Assembly: GCF_000711955.1 (NCBI RefSeq)
Contig: NZ_JONR01000006.1
Location: 1-64,000, forward strand
Origin: Nevskia soli DSM 19509
GTDB lineage: Bacteria > Pseudomonadota > Gammaproteobacteria > Nevskiales > Nevskiaceae
DNA: 64,000 nucleotides
Direction: 5' to 3'
In this document: positions 55,289-64,000 of the stretch, piece by piece
How the letters are laid out: each line of letters begins with the position of its first letter
Numbering within the stretch: the first letter of the stretch is position 1
Made by a program: the position numbers and the translations under genes
The notes under the pieces: model-generated
What the model was told of the DNA's origin: nothing
Database searches by the model: none
What the model saw: only the letters and a program-made list of their open reading frames with translations

Positions 55289-56911
55289 CTAGAGGTCGCC
55301 GTAGACGGCGGTGAGCGGATACCGCCGCTCGCGGCCGAAGGCGCGCCGGGTCACCTTGGGGCCCGGCGGCGCCTGGCGGCGCTTGTACTCCGAACGCCGC
55401 ACCAGGGCCGCGACCCGCTGCACCGTGGCTTGGTCATAGCCCATCGCCACGATCTCGGCGATCGAGCGGCTGTCCTCGACATAGGCTTCGAGGATCGGGT
55501 CCAGCACCTCGTAAGGCGGCAATGAGTCGGAATCCTTCTGATCCGGCCGCAACTCGGCCGAAGGCGGCCGCGTGATCACCCGCTCCGGAATCACTTCGCC
55601 GTCGCCCAGGGAATTACGGTAGCGCGCGAGGCGGTAGACCAGGGTCTTGTACACATCCTTGATCGGCGCGAAACCACCGCACATATCGCCATAGAGCGTG
55701 GCGTAACCCACCGCCATCTCGCTCTTGTTGCCGGTGGTCAGCACCACCTGGCCGAACTTGTTGGACAGCGCCATCAGCAGCACGCCGCGGCAGCGCGACT
55801 GCAGGTTTTCCTCGGTGATATCGGCCTCGCGCCCGGCGAAGGTGTCCGCCAGGGTCTGATTGAACGCACTGAACGCAGTCTCGATCGGCAGCACCGAATA
55901 GCGCAAGCCCAGGCGCTCGGCCTGGAGACGCGCGTCGGTATTCGACATGTCGGCGGTGTAGCGCGAGGGCAGCGATACCGTCCAGACCTTTTCCGGCCCA
56001 AGTGCGTCGGCGGCGATCGCCGCCACCAGCGCGGAATCGATGCCGCCGGACAGGCCGATCAGCGCACCGGGAAAGCCATTGCGCTGGACATAGTCGCGGG
56101 TGGCCCGCACCAGCCCCTTGTAGACCGCCGCCTCTTCCGGCTCTTCCGCGGCGATCTGCCCGACGAAGCGGCCGTTGAAGCCGGCGACGTAGACGCCGTC
56201 CTCGAACACCGGGGCGCGGAACGCGACGGCGCCGTCGCCGTTGACGCCGAGCGAGCCACCGTCGAACACCAGGTCGTCCTGGCCGCCAACCATGTTGACG
56301 TAGAGGATCGGCAGGCCGGTTTCGGCCGCGCGCGCGCGCAGCACTTCGACGCGATCCCGGTGCTTGGACAGGTCGTAGGGGGAGGCGTTGATGTTGATCA
56401 GCAGCCTGGCGCCGGCCGCCTTGGCCGCAGCGGCCGGTTCCGGGCCCCACACGTCCTCGCAGACGCAGACGCCGACCGGCACGCCGCGCAGGTCGAACAC
56501 GGCCGCGGTGCCGTCGCCGGCGAGGAAGTGGCGCTTCTCGTCGAACACGCCGTAATTGGGCAACAACTGTTTGCGATAGCGCGCGATGACGGCGCCGTCG
56601 CGGATCACCCAGGCGGCGTTGTAGCGCCCCTCGGGTGCGAATTCAGGGAGACCCACCACCAGGGTGATGCCATGCACTTCGCGCAGCAGCCGTGCCACGC
56701 CGTCCTCGATGGCGCGCGGCAGCGCCGTGCGCAGCAGCAGGTCGTCGGGGGGATAACCGAGCATCGACAGCTCGGGACAGGCGACCAGATCGGCCTTCAG
56801 CTCGTCGCGGGCATGCCGCGCGGCCTCGATGATCCTGCCGACATTGCCTTCGATGTCGCCGACCCAGAGGTTGATCTGGGCGGCGGCGAGGCGCAGGGGA
56901 GCGAATGTCAC
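55289..56911 (-). CDS. nadE: Glutamine-dependent NAD+ synthase
   Basis: A 540-residue two-domain enzyme converting deamido-NAD+ to NAD+ with glutamine as nitrogen source. The N-terminal nitrilase-like glutaminase domain has its Glu-Lys-Cys triad in CPELSMLGYPP (Glu47), RYRKQLLPNYG and VGVCVCEDVWG. The synthase domain carries the PPi-loop LIGLSGGIDSALVAAIAADA near residue 280. The start is a GTG at 56909-56911. It lies 64 bp after sucD on the same strand but is functionally unrelated. Confidence 0.95.
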   Translation of the reverse strand: MTFAPLRLAAAQINLWVGDIEGNVGRIIEAARHARDELKADLVACPELSMLGYPPDDLLLRTALPRAIEDGVARLLREVHGITLVVGLPEFAPEGRYNAAWVIRDGAVIARYRKQLLPNYGVFDEKRHFLAGDGTAAVFDLRGVPVGVCVCEDVWGPEPAAAAKAAGARLLININASPYDLSKHRDRVEVLRARAAETGLPILYVNMVGGQDDLVFDGGSLGVNGDGAVAFRAPVFEDGVYVAGFNGRFVGQIAAEEPEEAAVYKGLVRATRDYVQRNGFPGALIGLSGGIDSALVAAIAADALGPEKVWTVSLPSRYTADMSNTDARLQAERLGLRYSVLPIETAFSAFNQTLADTFAGREADITEENLQSRCRGVLLMALSNKFGQVVLTTGNKSEMAVGYATLYGDMCGGFAPIKDVYKTLVYRLARYRNSLGDGEVIPERVITRPPSAELRPDQKDSDSLPPYEVLDPILEAYVEDSRSIAEIVAMGYDQATVQRVAALVRRSEYKRRQAPPGPKVTRRAFGRERRYPLTAVYGDL

Positions 56912-56975
56912 GTCGATCTCATGCGAACCGGCGCGGCACTGCGTGAACCGCAGCGCCGCGCCAGGCTTTGCATCA

Positions 56976-57854
<879 letters not shown>

Positions 57855-57868
57855 GATTGTTCCGTTCC

Positions 57869-59035
57869 TTATTTCGACTTGGCGGCGGCGACGACAGCCT
57901 TGGCCGCTTCGGTAAGATCGGACACCGGAGTGATCTTGAGGCCGGAGGACTTCAGCATTTCCTGGCCCTTCTCCATGTTGGTGCCCTGCAGGCGCGCCAC
58001 CACCGGCACCTTGAGGCCGACCTGCTTCACCGCCTCGATGATGCCCTCGGCGATGAGGTCGCAGCGGACGATGCCGCCGAAGATGTTGACCAGGATCGCC
58101 TTCACGTCCGGGCTGGAGGTGATCAGCTTGAACGCGTTGGTGACGCGCTCCGCCGTGGCGCCGCCGCCGACGTCGAGGAAGTTGGCCGGCTGGCCGCCAT
58201 GCAGCTTGATGATGTCCATGGTCGCCATGGCCAGGCCCGCGCCGTTGACCATGCAGCCGATGTCGCCTTCGAGGCTGACGTAGTTGAGGTCGTACTGCAG
58301 GGCGACGCGCTCGCGCTCGTCTTCCTGGGTCGGATCGCGCATGTCGGCGATCGCCTTCTGGCGGTACAGGGCGTTGTCGTCGAAGTTGAGCTTGGCGTCG
58401 AGCGCGAAGACATTGCCTTCGGCGGTGACGATCAGCGGGTTGATCTCGATCAGGCTGGCGTCCAGATCGGTGCAGATACGGTACAGGCCCATCATGATCT
58501 TGGTGAACTGGTCGACCTGTTCCTTGGTCAGGCCCATGAAGAAGCCCAGCTCGCGCGCCTGGTAGGGCTGCAGGCCGCAGGACGGGTTGACCGTCACGCT
58601 CTTGATCTTCTCCGGGGTGTGCTCGGCGACTTCCTCGATGTCCATGCCGCCGGCGGGGGAGGCCATGAACACCAGGCGCTCGCGCGAACGGTCGACCACG
58701 GCGGAGACGTACAGCTCGCGCGCGATGGCGGAGGGCTTTTCGACCCAGACCGAATTCACCGGCAGGCCCTTGGCGTCGGTCTGCTTGGTCACCAGGCGGG
58801 TGCCGAGCATTTTCTTGGCTGCTTCCTCGACCGCTTCGTATCCCTCGACCAGCTTGACGCCGCCGACTTTGCCGCGGCCGCCGGCGTGGACCTGCGCCTT
58901 GACCACGAACTTGTCGCCGCCAATCTGCTTGGCCGCCGCGCGGGCCGCTTCAGGGCTCGCCGCAAGGGCGCCCTGGGGCACCGGGATACCGTAACGGGCG
59001 AAGATCTCCTTCGCCTGATATTCATGGAGATTCAT
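57869..59035 (-). CDS. sucC: Succinate-CoA ligase [ADP-forming] beta subunit
   Basis: A 388-residue beta subunit with an ATP-grasp domain, forming an alpha-beta enzyme with SucD that makes ATP from succinyl-CoA. It begins MNLHEYQAKEIFARYGIP. VVKAQVHAGGRGKVGGVKLV is the ATP-grasp core, and the ligase segment DVGGGATAERVTNAF is near the end. ATG 59035 with GAGGG upstream is preferred over an in-frame ATG at 59065. Genes for the oxoglutarate dehydrogenase complex are not in the window. Confidence 0.97.
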   Translation of the reverse strand: MNLHEYQAKEIFARYGIPVPQGALAASPEAARAAAKQIGGDKFVVKAQVHAGGRGKVGGVKLVEGYEAVEEAAKKMLGTRLVTKQTDAKGLPVNSVWVEKPSAIARELYVSAVVDRSRERLVFMASPAGGMDIEEVAEHTPEKIKSVTVNPSCGLQPYQARELGFFMGLTKEQVDQFTKIMMGLYRICTDLDASLIEINPLIVTAEGNVFALDAKLNFDDNALYRQKAIADMRDPTQEDERERVALQYDLNYVSLEGDIGCMVNGAGLAMATMDIIKLHGGQPANFLDVGGGATAERVTNAFKLITSSPDVKAILVNIFGGIVRCDLIAEGIIEAVKQVGLKVPVVARLQGTNMEKGQEMLKSSGLKITPVSDLTEAAKAVVAAAKSK

Positions 59036-59244
59036 GCGTCCCTCGGAGGGTTGGAAAAATTTCAATTACTGGAGCGGCGGGCATTCTCACCTAAACGCGC
59101 CGCTCAGGCAAAAAAAACGCGCGTAAAGTGCATTGGCCGCGGCGACAACATCCGCACCAAAAGCGGTCGGGGCGGGTAAACTTCCCGTCACGACAGGGCC
59201 GGCAGCCGGCCCCTCCCGAACGCCGCGCGAGCCTGCAACCTGCA

Positions 59245-59463
59245 ATGAACCTGTTCCGCCTTGTCATCCTGGGCCTGTTGGCCTGGTTCGTCTACAAAGT
59301 CCTGCGCAGCTGGAGCAGCGACGGCGCCCCCACCAAGCCGCGCCCGCGCAGCACCCCGGAACAGTTCGAAATGATGGCGCGCTGCCTGCGCTGCGGCGTA
59401 TTCGTGCCGCGCGACTCGCTCAGCGACCGCGGCCGCTGCCGCAACTGCGAGAAAAGCGCCTGA
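59245..59463 (+). CDS. PP0621 family protein
   Basis: A 72-residue protein with one N-terminal transmembrane helix (LFRLVILGLLAWFVYKVL) and a small C-terminal zinc-ribbon-like domain with two CxxC pairs (ARCLRCGVFVPRDS and RCRNCEK). This matches the PP0621 family, which lies upstream of pilS in many gammaproteobacteria; its role is unknown. Its stop overlaps the pilS ATG (TGATG), indicating coupling. The upstream frame is open, but ATG 59245 is the family start. Confidence 0.85.
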   Translation: MNLFRLVILGLLAWFVYKVLRSWSSDGAPTKPRPRSTPEQFEMMARCLRCGVFVPRDSLSDRGRCRNCEKSA

Positions 59464-61079
59464 TGGAGCGGGCGGTCGGCGGCGCCAACGTCGAAGAGGT
59501 GACGCCGGAAGACTGGCGCCTGCTGCGCACCCTGTCCTACTACCGCCTGCTGCTGGTGGTCGGGCTGGCGATCCTCTGCGCCAAGGGCTACGGCCCCTTC
59601 ATGTTCGAGCGCATCGACCGCATCGCCTTCTACCGGGCCACCCTCGCCTACGGCATCGCCGCGCTGCTGCTGCTGCCCGCCGTGTGGTACCGCAAGCCCG
59701 GACTGGTAACCCAGTCCCTGCTGCACTTCTTCGTCGACGGCGCCGGCATCTGCCTGCTGGTCTACAACGCCCACGGCCTGGCCAGCGGCCTGGGCGTGCT
59801 GCTGCTGACGCCGGCGGTGGGCTGCAGCTCGGTGCTGGGCACGCGCATGGCGCTGCTGCTGGCCTCGATCGGCACCCTGTTCGTGTTCGGCGAAGAGATC
59901 TTCCGGCTGTCGGAAAGCGACCTGCCGCTGAGCAACATGTCCGGCGCCGGCCTGCTCGGCCTGATCCTGTTCGGCACCACCATCGCCGCCAGTACCGTGG
60001 CGCAGCGCGCGCGGCGCAGCGAGGCCCTGGCGGCGCAGGTCGGCAGCGATTTCGCCAGCCTGTCGCAGCTCAATGACCGCATCATCGACAACATGGGCAC
60101 CGGGGTGCTGGTGGTCGATGCCGACCAGCGCGTGCGCCTGCTCAACGCCGCTGCGCAGCGCCTGCTCGGCACCGGCCCACTGGCGGAAGGCAGCTCGCTG
60201 GTGGAGCAGGTGCCGGAACTGGCGGCGGCGCTGCAGAACTGGCAGCGCCATCCCGGCCGCGAGGCCGCGCCGGTGGCGCTGTGGTCCAGCACCGCCGAGG
60301 TGGCGCCGCGCTTCATGAGCCTGGGCGGCGGTCCCGCGGCGCAGGTGCTGATCCTGCTCGACGACGCGGTGCGCCTGCGCGAACAGGCGCAGCAGATGAA
60401 GCTGGCCGCACTTGGGCGTCTCTCCGCCAGCATCGCCCACGAGATCCGCAACCCGCTGTCGGCGATCCACCACGCCGGCCAGCTGCTGGCAGAATCGCCG
60501 CGCCAGGACCCGGAGGAGCGGCGACTGCTGGACATGATCCAGCGCCACACCACGCGCATCGACAAGATCGTCAGCGACGTGCTCAACCTGTCGCGCCGCG
60601 AGGCTGCGACGCCGAGCACGATCACCCTGCGGCCCTTCCTGGAGCGAACCGTCGCCATCTACCGCGAAGGCCACCCCAAGCGGGCCTGCCATATCGACCT
60701 GGACGGCGTGGCAGCGGACCTGACGGTGCGCTTCGATCCCAACCACCTGCAGCAGATCCTGCTCAACCTGTGGGACAACAGCTTCGAGCACGGCGCCGCC
60801 GGCGCCGGCGGCCGCGAGGCGGTGCGCATCACCTTGAGCAGCGGCCACCAGGCGGCGCTGGGACACAGCTTCCTGGACGTCGCCGACAACGGCGGCGGCA
60901 TCGCCGCGGAGATGCGCGACCGCGTGTTCGAACCGTTCTTCACCACCGCCCACAAGGGCACCGGCCTGGGGCTGTACCTGGCGCGCGAGATGTGCGAATA
61001 CAATCAGGCGCGGCTGTTGCTGCTGCACAGCGAACCGGGCGTATGTTTCCGCCTGATTTTCCAGGAACAGGGAACATGA
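59463..61079 (+). CDS. pilS: Sensor histidine kinase PilS
   Basis: A 538-residue membrane histidine kinase. Six predicted transmembrane helices occupy residues 20-180. A PAS domain follows (about 205-310, IIDNMGTGVLVVDADQRVRLLN). The phosphorylated His is in SASIAHEIRNPLSAI, the N box is LNLWDNSFEHG, and the G boxes are DNGGGI and GTGLGLYLA. With PilR it controls type IV pilin transcription in pseudomonads. It overlaps pilR by 4 nt. Confidence 0.93.
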   Translation: MERAVGGANVEEVTPEDWRLLRTLSYYRLLLVVGLAILCAKGYGPFMFERIDRIAFYRATLAYGIAALLLLPAVWYRKPGLVTQSLLHFFVDGAGICLLVYNAHGLASGLGVLLLTPAVGCSSVLGTRMALLLASIGTLFVFGEEIFRLSESDLPLSNMSGAGLLGLILFGTTIAASTVAQRARRSEALAAQVGSDFASLSQLNDRIIDNMGTGVLVVDADQRVRLLNAAAQRLLGTGPLAEGSSLVEQVPELAAALQNWQRHPGREAAPVALWSSTAEVAPRFMSLGGGPAAQVLILLDDAVRLREQAQQMKLAALGRLSASIAHEIRNPLSAIHHAGQLLAESPRQDPEERRLLDMIQRHTTRIDKIVSDVLNLSRREAATPSTITLRPFLERTVAIYREGHPKRACHIDLDGVAADLTVRFDPNHLQQILLNLWDNSFEHGAAGAGGREAVRITLSSGHQAALGHSFLDVADNGGGIAAEMRDRVFEPFFTTAHKGTGLGLYLAREMCEYNQARLLLLHSEPGVCFRLIFQEQGT

Positions 61080-62458
61080 CCAAGGCCCACGCCCTCATCG
61101 TCGACGACGAAGCCGACATCCGCGAACTGCTGGAGATCACGCTCTCCCGCATGGGCCTGCGCACCCACGGCGCCAGTACCGTGGCCGAGGCGCGGCAGCT
61201 GCTGGGCGAGCACCAGTTCGACCTGTGCTTCACCGACATGCGCCTGCCGGACGGCGACGGCATCGCCATCCTGCAGCACATCCAGCGCGAGCAGCCGGGC
61301 CTGCCGGTGGCGGTGATCACCGCCTATGGCAACGCCCAGGGCGCGGTGGAGAGCCTCAAGGCCGGCGCCTTCGACTTCGTCTCCAAGCCGGTCGACCTGC
61401 AGGCGCTGCGCAAGCTGGTGGACGCGGCGCTGAAGCTGCGCAACCCCGCCGCCGAGCCGGCGCCGGACGATGGCGGCCTGCTCGGCCAGGCGCCCGGCAT
61501 CGACGATCTGCGCGCCATGATCGAGCGCCTGGCGCGCAGCCAGGCGCCGGTGCACATCGCCGGCGAGTCCGGCACCGGCAAGGAACTGGTGGCGCGCCTG
61601 ATCCACAGCCGCAGCCCGCGCAGCGCGGCGCCGTTCGTGCCGGTGAACTGCGGCGCCATTCCCTCGGAACTGATGGAAAGCGAATTCTTCGGCCACCTGC
61701 GCGGCAGCTTCACCGGCGCCAGCCGCGACAAGATCGGCCTGTTCCAGGCGGCCGAGGGCGGCACCCTGTTCCTCGACGAGGTGGGCGACCTGCCGCTGCA
61801 CATGCAGGTCAAGATGCTGCGCGCCCTGCAGGAACGCGCGGTGCGGCCGGTGGGCGGCGAAACCGAAATCCCGGTCAACGTGCGCGTCATCTCCGCCACC
61901 CACAAGGACCTGGGCAAGCTGCTGGCGCAGGGCAGCTTCCGCCAGGATCTGTACTACCGCCTCAATGTCATCGAAATCCGCACGCCGCCGCTGCGCGAAC
62001 ACGCCGAGGACATCCCGCTGCTGGCGCAGGCCATCCTGGCGAAGCTGGCGCGCGCCAACGGCCTGCCGGCGACGCCGGAGCTGACGGGCGAAGCGCTGCG
62101 CCGGCTGCAGGCCTACAGCTTCCCCGGCAATGTGCGCGAACTGGAGAACGTGCTGGAGCGCGCCGTGACCCTCAGCGACGGCAAGCGCATCGCCGCCGGC
62201 GAGTTGCAGCTGCGCGGCGATGCCGCCGCCATTGGCGGCGGGCCGCCCGCGGTGCAGGTGCCGGCCCCGGGCGCCGCCGCGCCTGGCGAACCCGCAAAAA
62301 CCGGCGCCGCGTTCGAAGACCAGATGGAAGAGATCGAGCGCCGCGCCATCCGCGAGGCGCTGGAGAAGGCCCGCTACAACAAGACCAAGGCGGCGGCGCT
62401 GCTCGGCATGTCGTTCCGCTCGCTGCGCTATCGCATCAAGAAGCTGGGCATCGAGTAG
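61076..62458 (+). CDS. pilR: Sigma-54-dependent response regulator PilR
   Basis: A 460-residue NtrC-family activator. The receiver domain has acidic residues DDEAD and phosphoacceptor Asp in CFTDMRLPDGDG. The AAA+ domain has Walker A GESGTGKELVAR, and the sigma-54 contact loop reads GSFTGAS (the usual GAFTGA with Ser). The C-terminal Fis-type helix-turn-helix is NKTKAAALLGMSFRSLRYRI. Its target pilin gene is not in the window. It follows pilS, with a terminator for the convergent protease gene at 62491-62517. Confidence 0.94.
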   Translation: MTKAHALIVDDEADIRELLEITLSRMGLRTHGASTVAEARQLLGEHQFDLCFTDMRLPDGDGIAILQHIQREQPGLPVAVITAYGNAQGAVESLKAGAFDFVSKPVDLQALRKLVDAALKLRNPAAEPAPDDGGLLGQAPGIDDLRAMIERLARSQAPVHIAGESGTGKELVARLIHSRSPRSAAPFVPVNCGAIPSELMESEFFGHLRGSFTGASRDKIGLFQAAEGGTLFLDEVGDLPLHMQVKMLRALQERAVRPVGGETEIPVNVRVISATHKDLGKLLAQGSFRQDLYYRLNVIEIRTPPLREHAEDIPLLAQAILAKLARANGLPATPELTGEALRRLQAYSFPGNVRELENVLERAVTLSDGKRIAAGELQLRGDAAAIGGGPPAVQVPAPGAAAPGEPAKTGAAFEDQMEEIERRAIREALEKARYNKTKAAALLGMSFRSLRYRIKKLGIE

Positions 62459-62490
62459 GTTTTTGCAGGCACTCCGGCCGGAACGGAAAA

Positions 62491-62517
62491 GCCCCGCGGA
62501 CGCAGCGTCCGCGGGGC
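62491..62517 (-). terminator. Rho-independent terminator after the sedolisin gene
   Basis: GCCCCGCGGACG at 62491-62502 pairs with CGTCCGCGGGGC at 62506-62517. On the minus strand the stem is followed by TTTT, so it ends the protease transcript; on the plus strand no T-tract follows. Confidence 0.8.
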
Positions 62518-62577
62518 CTGTCGAGGGAAGGCGCCTGCTTGGTCCCGGACCATTCGCGATGCGGGATCGCCAGGGAC

Positions 62578-64000
62578 CTAGTGGCCGACCACCGTGTTGA
62601 AGCTGGCGATGTCGAAGGTGCCCCAGCCGGTGGTTTCGTCGAAGCCAGCCTTGGCGCTGTAGCCGCCGAGCAGGGGCAGGCCGTTGTTGCCGGAGGTGAC
62701 GTCGTGATACGGCGCCGGGGTCTTGCCCGCGGCGGCGTAGAGCAGCGGCGCGGCGAAGCCCAGGCTGTTGCCGTGCGAGGACTGGACCCGCGCCCAGGTG
62801 CCGGTGCTCAGCGGCGCCGACAGGCTGGTGCCGCCGATCTGGGCGGAAGCGCCGTTGACGATCACCAGCGCGCCGGAGTTCGGATCGGCGTCCATCGCCA
62901 CGTCCGGCACTTCGCGCTTGGCCGAACCGGTCACGCTCTGCTGATAGGGCTGCGCCGTCTCGTAGACGCTGACACCGCCGCCGCCGCTTTTCCAGGCGGT
63001 CTCGCCGGCCCAGACGTTGCCGCTGGTGCTGAGCGTGGTGCCGCCCACCGCCACCACGTAGGGCGAGCTGGCCGGATAGCTGACCGCCTTGACCAGGCCG
63101 GTGTGGCCGGAGCAGCCGGTCTTGTAGCCGCCGTCGCCGGAGGAGACGAAGAAGGTGATGCCGAGAGCCGAGGCCGACTTGAAGATGAGATCGTCGGTGG
63201 CCATTTCGCCGCTGCTGTTGGAGCTCTTCTCGCAGATGCCGAGCGAGACGTTGACCGCCTTCACCTTGTTGTCGCTCACCGCCAGGTTGTAGGCGGCGGT
63301 CAGGTCGGCGTCGCCGAGGGAGGCGGCGTTGTAGAAATAGATGTCCTTGACCGTGCCGGCGATGCCGGTGGAGCTCTGGCTGTCGAGGTCCCACTCGTCG
63401 AGGCCGCTGGTGTCGGTGCCGTTGATCTCGGCGGGACGGAACACCAGGTTCACCGGCGTCAGGCCGTTCTGGCTCTCGAAGGTGCGCAGATCGGCCACGG
63501 TCTGGGTCAGGTTGCCGTCGGTGACGATGCCGATGTCGGTGGCGCTGCCGGTGGCCACGCTGGTGGCGTTGTAGATGGCGGCGAACGCCGTGGGAACATG
63601 GCCCGCGGTGCTCGCCTGGGTGGCGGCGGCGGGATACTCGATCATCGGCTGGGCCAGGTCGGCGTTCTGCAGGCCGAGCACGGCGGTGACCAGGCCATTC
63701 AGGGCGTCCGGAATCGACACGTCGGCCTTGTTGGCGAACACCTGCCGGTTGCCCAGCTTGAACTGCGCCAGCCTGGTGTTGAAGGCGGCTTCGATCTGCG
63801 ACGGACGCGCATCGGCGGTGATCAGCAGGCGATTGGCCGCCACGGTGACGTTCTGGAAGCCGGCGCGGACCAGGTAGTCCACGACGGTCTGCGCCTGCCG
63901 CGGCGTTACCGCGTAGGTGCCGGTGAATTCCTCGCTGGAGAGGGCGGTGCCGTAGTCGCGGAAGCCGAGCGTGTGCTGGCGAACCAGGAACGCGTCCAGC
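62578..64000 (-). CDS. S53 family peptidase (sedolisin/pseudomonalisin), partial
   Basis: The gene runs off the right window edge; 473 codons are visible, lacking the true start. The N-terminal visible part (FLVRQHTLGFRDYGT, then FTGTYAVTPRQAQTVV) is a Pro-kumamolisin activation domain. The catalytic domain has DEWDLDSQSS (Glu/Asp acid residues), FFVSSGDGG (the oxyanion Asp) and GGTSLSAP (the nucleophile Ser). These are sedolisin motifs of acid-active secreted proteases. Calcium-binding DVTSGNNGLP follows near the end. A signal peptide would lie beyond the window. The product is probably secreted. Confidence 0.9.
   Translation of the reverse strand, partial: LDAFLVRQHTLGFRDYGTALSSEEFTGTYAVTPRQAQTVVDYLVRAGFQNVTVAANRLLITADARPSQIEAAFNTRLAQFKLGNRQVFANKADVSIPDALNGLVTAVLGLQNADLAQPMIEYPAAATQASTAGHVPTAFAAIYNATSVATGSATDIGIVTDGNLTQTVADLRTFESQNGLTPVNLVFRPAEINGTDTSGLDEWDLDSQSSTGIAGTVKDIYFYNAASLGDADLTAAYNLAVSDNKVKAVNVSLGICEKSSNSSGEMATDDLIFKSASALGITFFVSSGDGGYKTGCSGHTGLVKAVSYPASSPYVVAVGGTTLSTSGNVWAGETAWKSGGGGVSVYETAQPYQQSVTGSAKREVPDVAMDADPNSGALVIVNGASAQIGGTSLSAPLSTGTWARVQSSHGNSLGFAAPLLYAAAGKTPAPYHDVTSGNNGLPLLGGYSAKAGFDETTGWGTFDIASFNTVVGH

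Noticed and set aside
59292..61028. A 578-codon minus-strand frame antisense to pilS
   Set aside because: PilS motifs are complete on the plus strand, and the minus translation has the composition of a shadow frame.

Overview
The window is a contiguous stretch of high-GC chromosome that is almost fully coding. The gene set (ornithine-lipid acyltransferases OlsBA, osmoregulated glucan genes mdoGH, RNase T, PilSR, AmgK/MurU, lptD-surA-pdxA-rsmA and a PP0621-family protein) points to a free-living gammaproteobacterium. A Nevskiales or Xanthomonadales relative is the best guess, but sequence alone does not settle it. No rRNA, tRNA, CRISPR array or insertion sequence was seen.

Layout: (a) 1-2.2 kb: an unexplained 357-bp left edge, then a DUF3052 protein, a GNAT acetyltransferase and a MarC membrane protein. 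(b) 2.2-11.3 kb: a minus-strand formate module, an OFA-type MFS transporter followed by fdsG-fdsB-fdsA-fdhD-fdsD, encoding an NAD-dependent molybdenum formate dehydrogenase. A ModE-like regulator is divergent from it across an AT-rich promoter region with repeated AATAGGC/GCCTATT sites. (c) 11.4-24.7 kb: mostly housekeeping genes (epoxide-hydrolase-like enzyme, DUF2167 protein with a small membrane protein, argG, rnt, mdoG/mdoH, olsB/olsA, lipA, GDP-mannose hydrolase, OsmC). (d) 24.7-32.2 kb: the amgK-murU cell-wall recycling pair divergent from the outer-membrane biogenesis operon lptD-surA-pdxA-rsmA. (e) 32.2-41.4 kb: a complete minus-strand Tad/Flp pilus locus (flp-tadV-tadE-cpaB-rcpA-tadZ-tadA-tadB-tadC-tadD-DUF3613). 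It lies between rsmA and apaH, where many gammaproteobacteria carry apaG. (f) 41.5-47.6 kb: apaH and four clustered DUF2029/GT87 membrane glycosyltransferase genes. (g) 47.7-51.7 kb: an RND/MMPL exporter with a YCF48-type beta-propeller protein. (h) 52-59 kb: pgeF-rluD, a bamD with a long C-terminal extension, nadE and sucCD. (i) 59.2-64 kb: PP0621, pilS, pilR and a sedolisin protease cut by the right edge.

Several genes cluster by envelope function: LptD, SurA and BamD act in outer-membrane assembly; OlsBA and MdoGH make membrane lipid and periplasmic glucan; Tad and the PilSR regulators concern surface appendages; AmgK/MurU recycle murein sugars. Intergenic regions carry several families of short inverted repeats. 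One doublet family starts with GTAG and folds into hairpins, as expected of REP elements mobilised by RAYT transposases, and one copy supplies the fdsD stop codon. The most unusual observations are the Tad insertion between rsmA and apaH, the four-gene GT87 cluster beside it, the repeated motif in the BamD extension, and the palindromic sites controlling the formate module.
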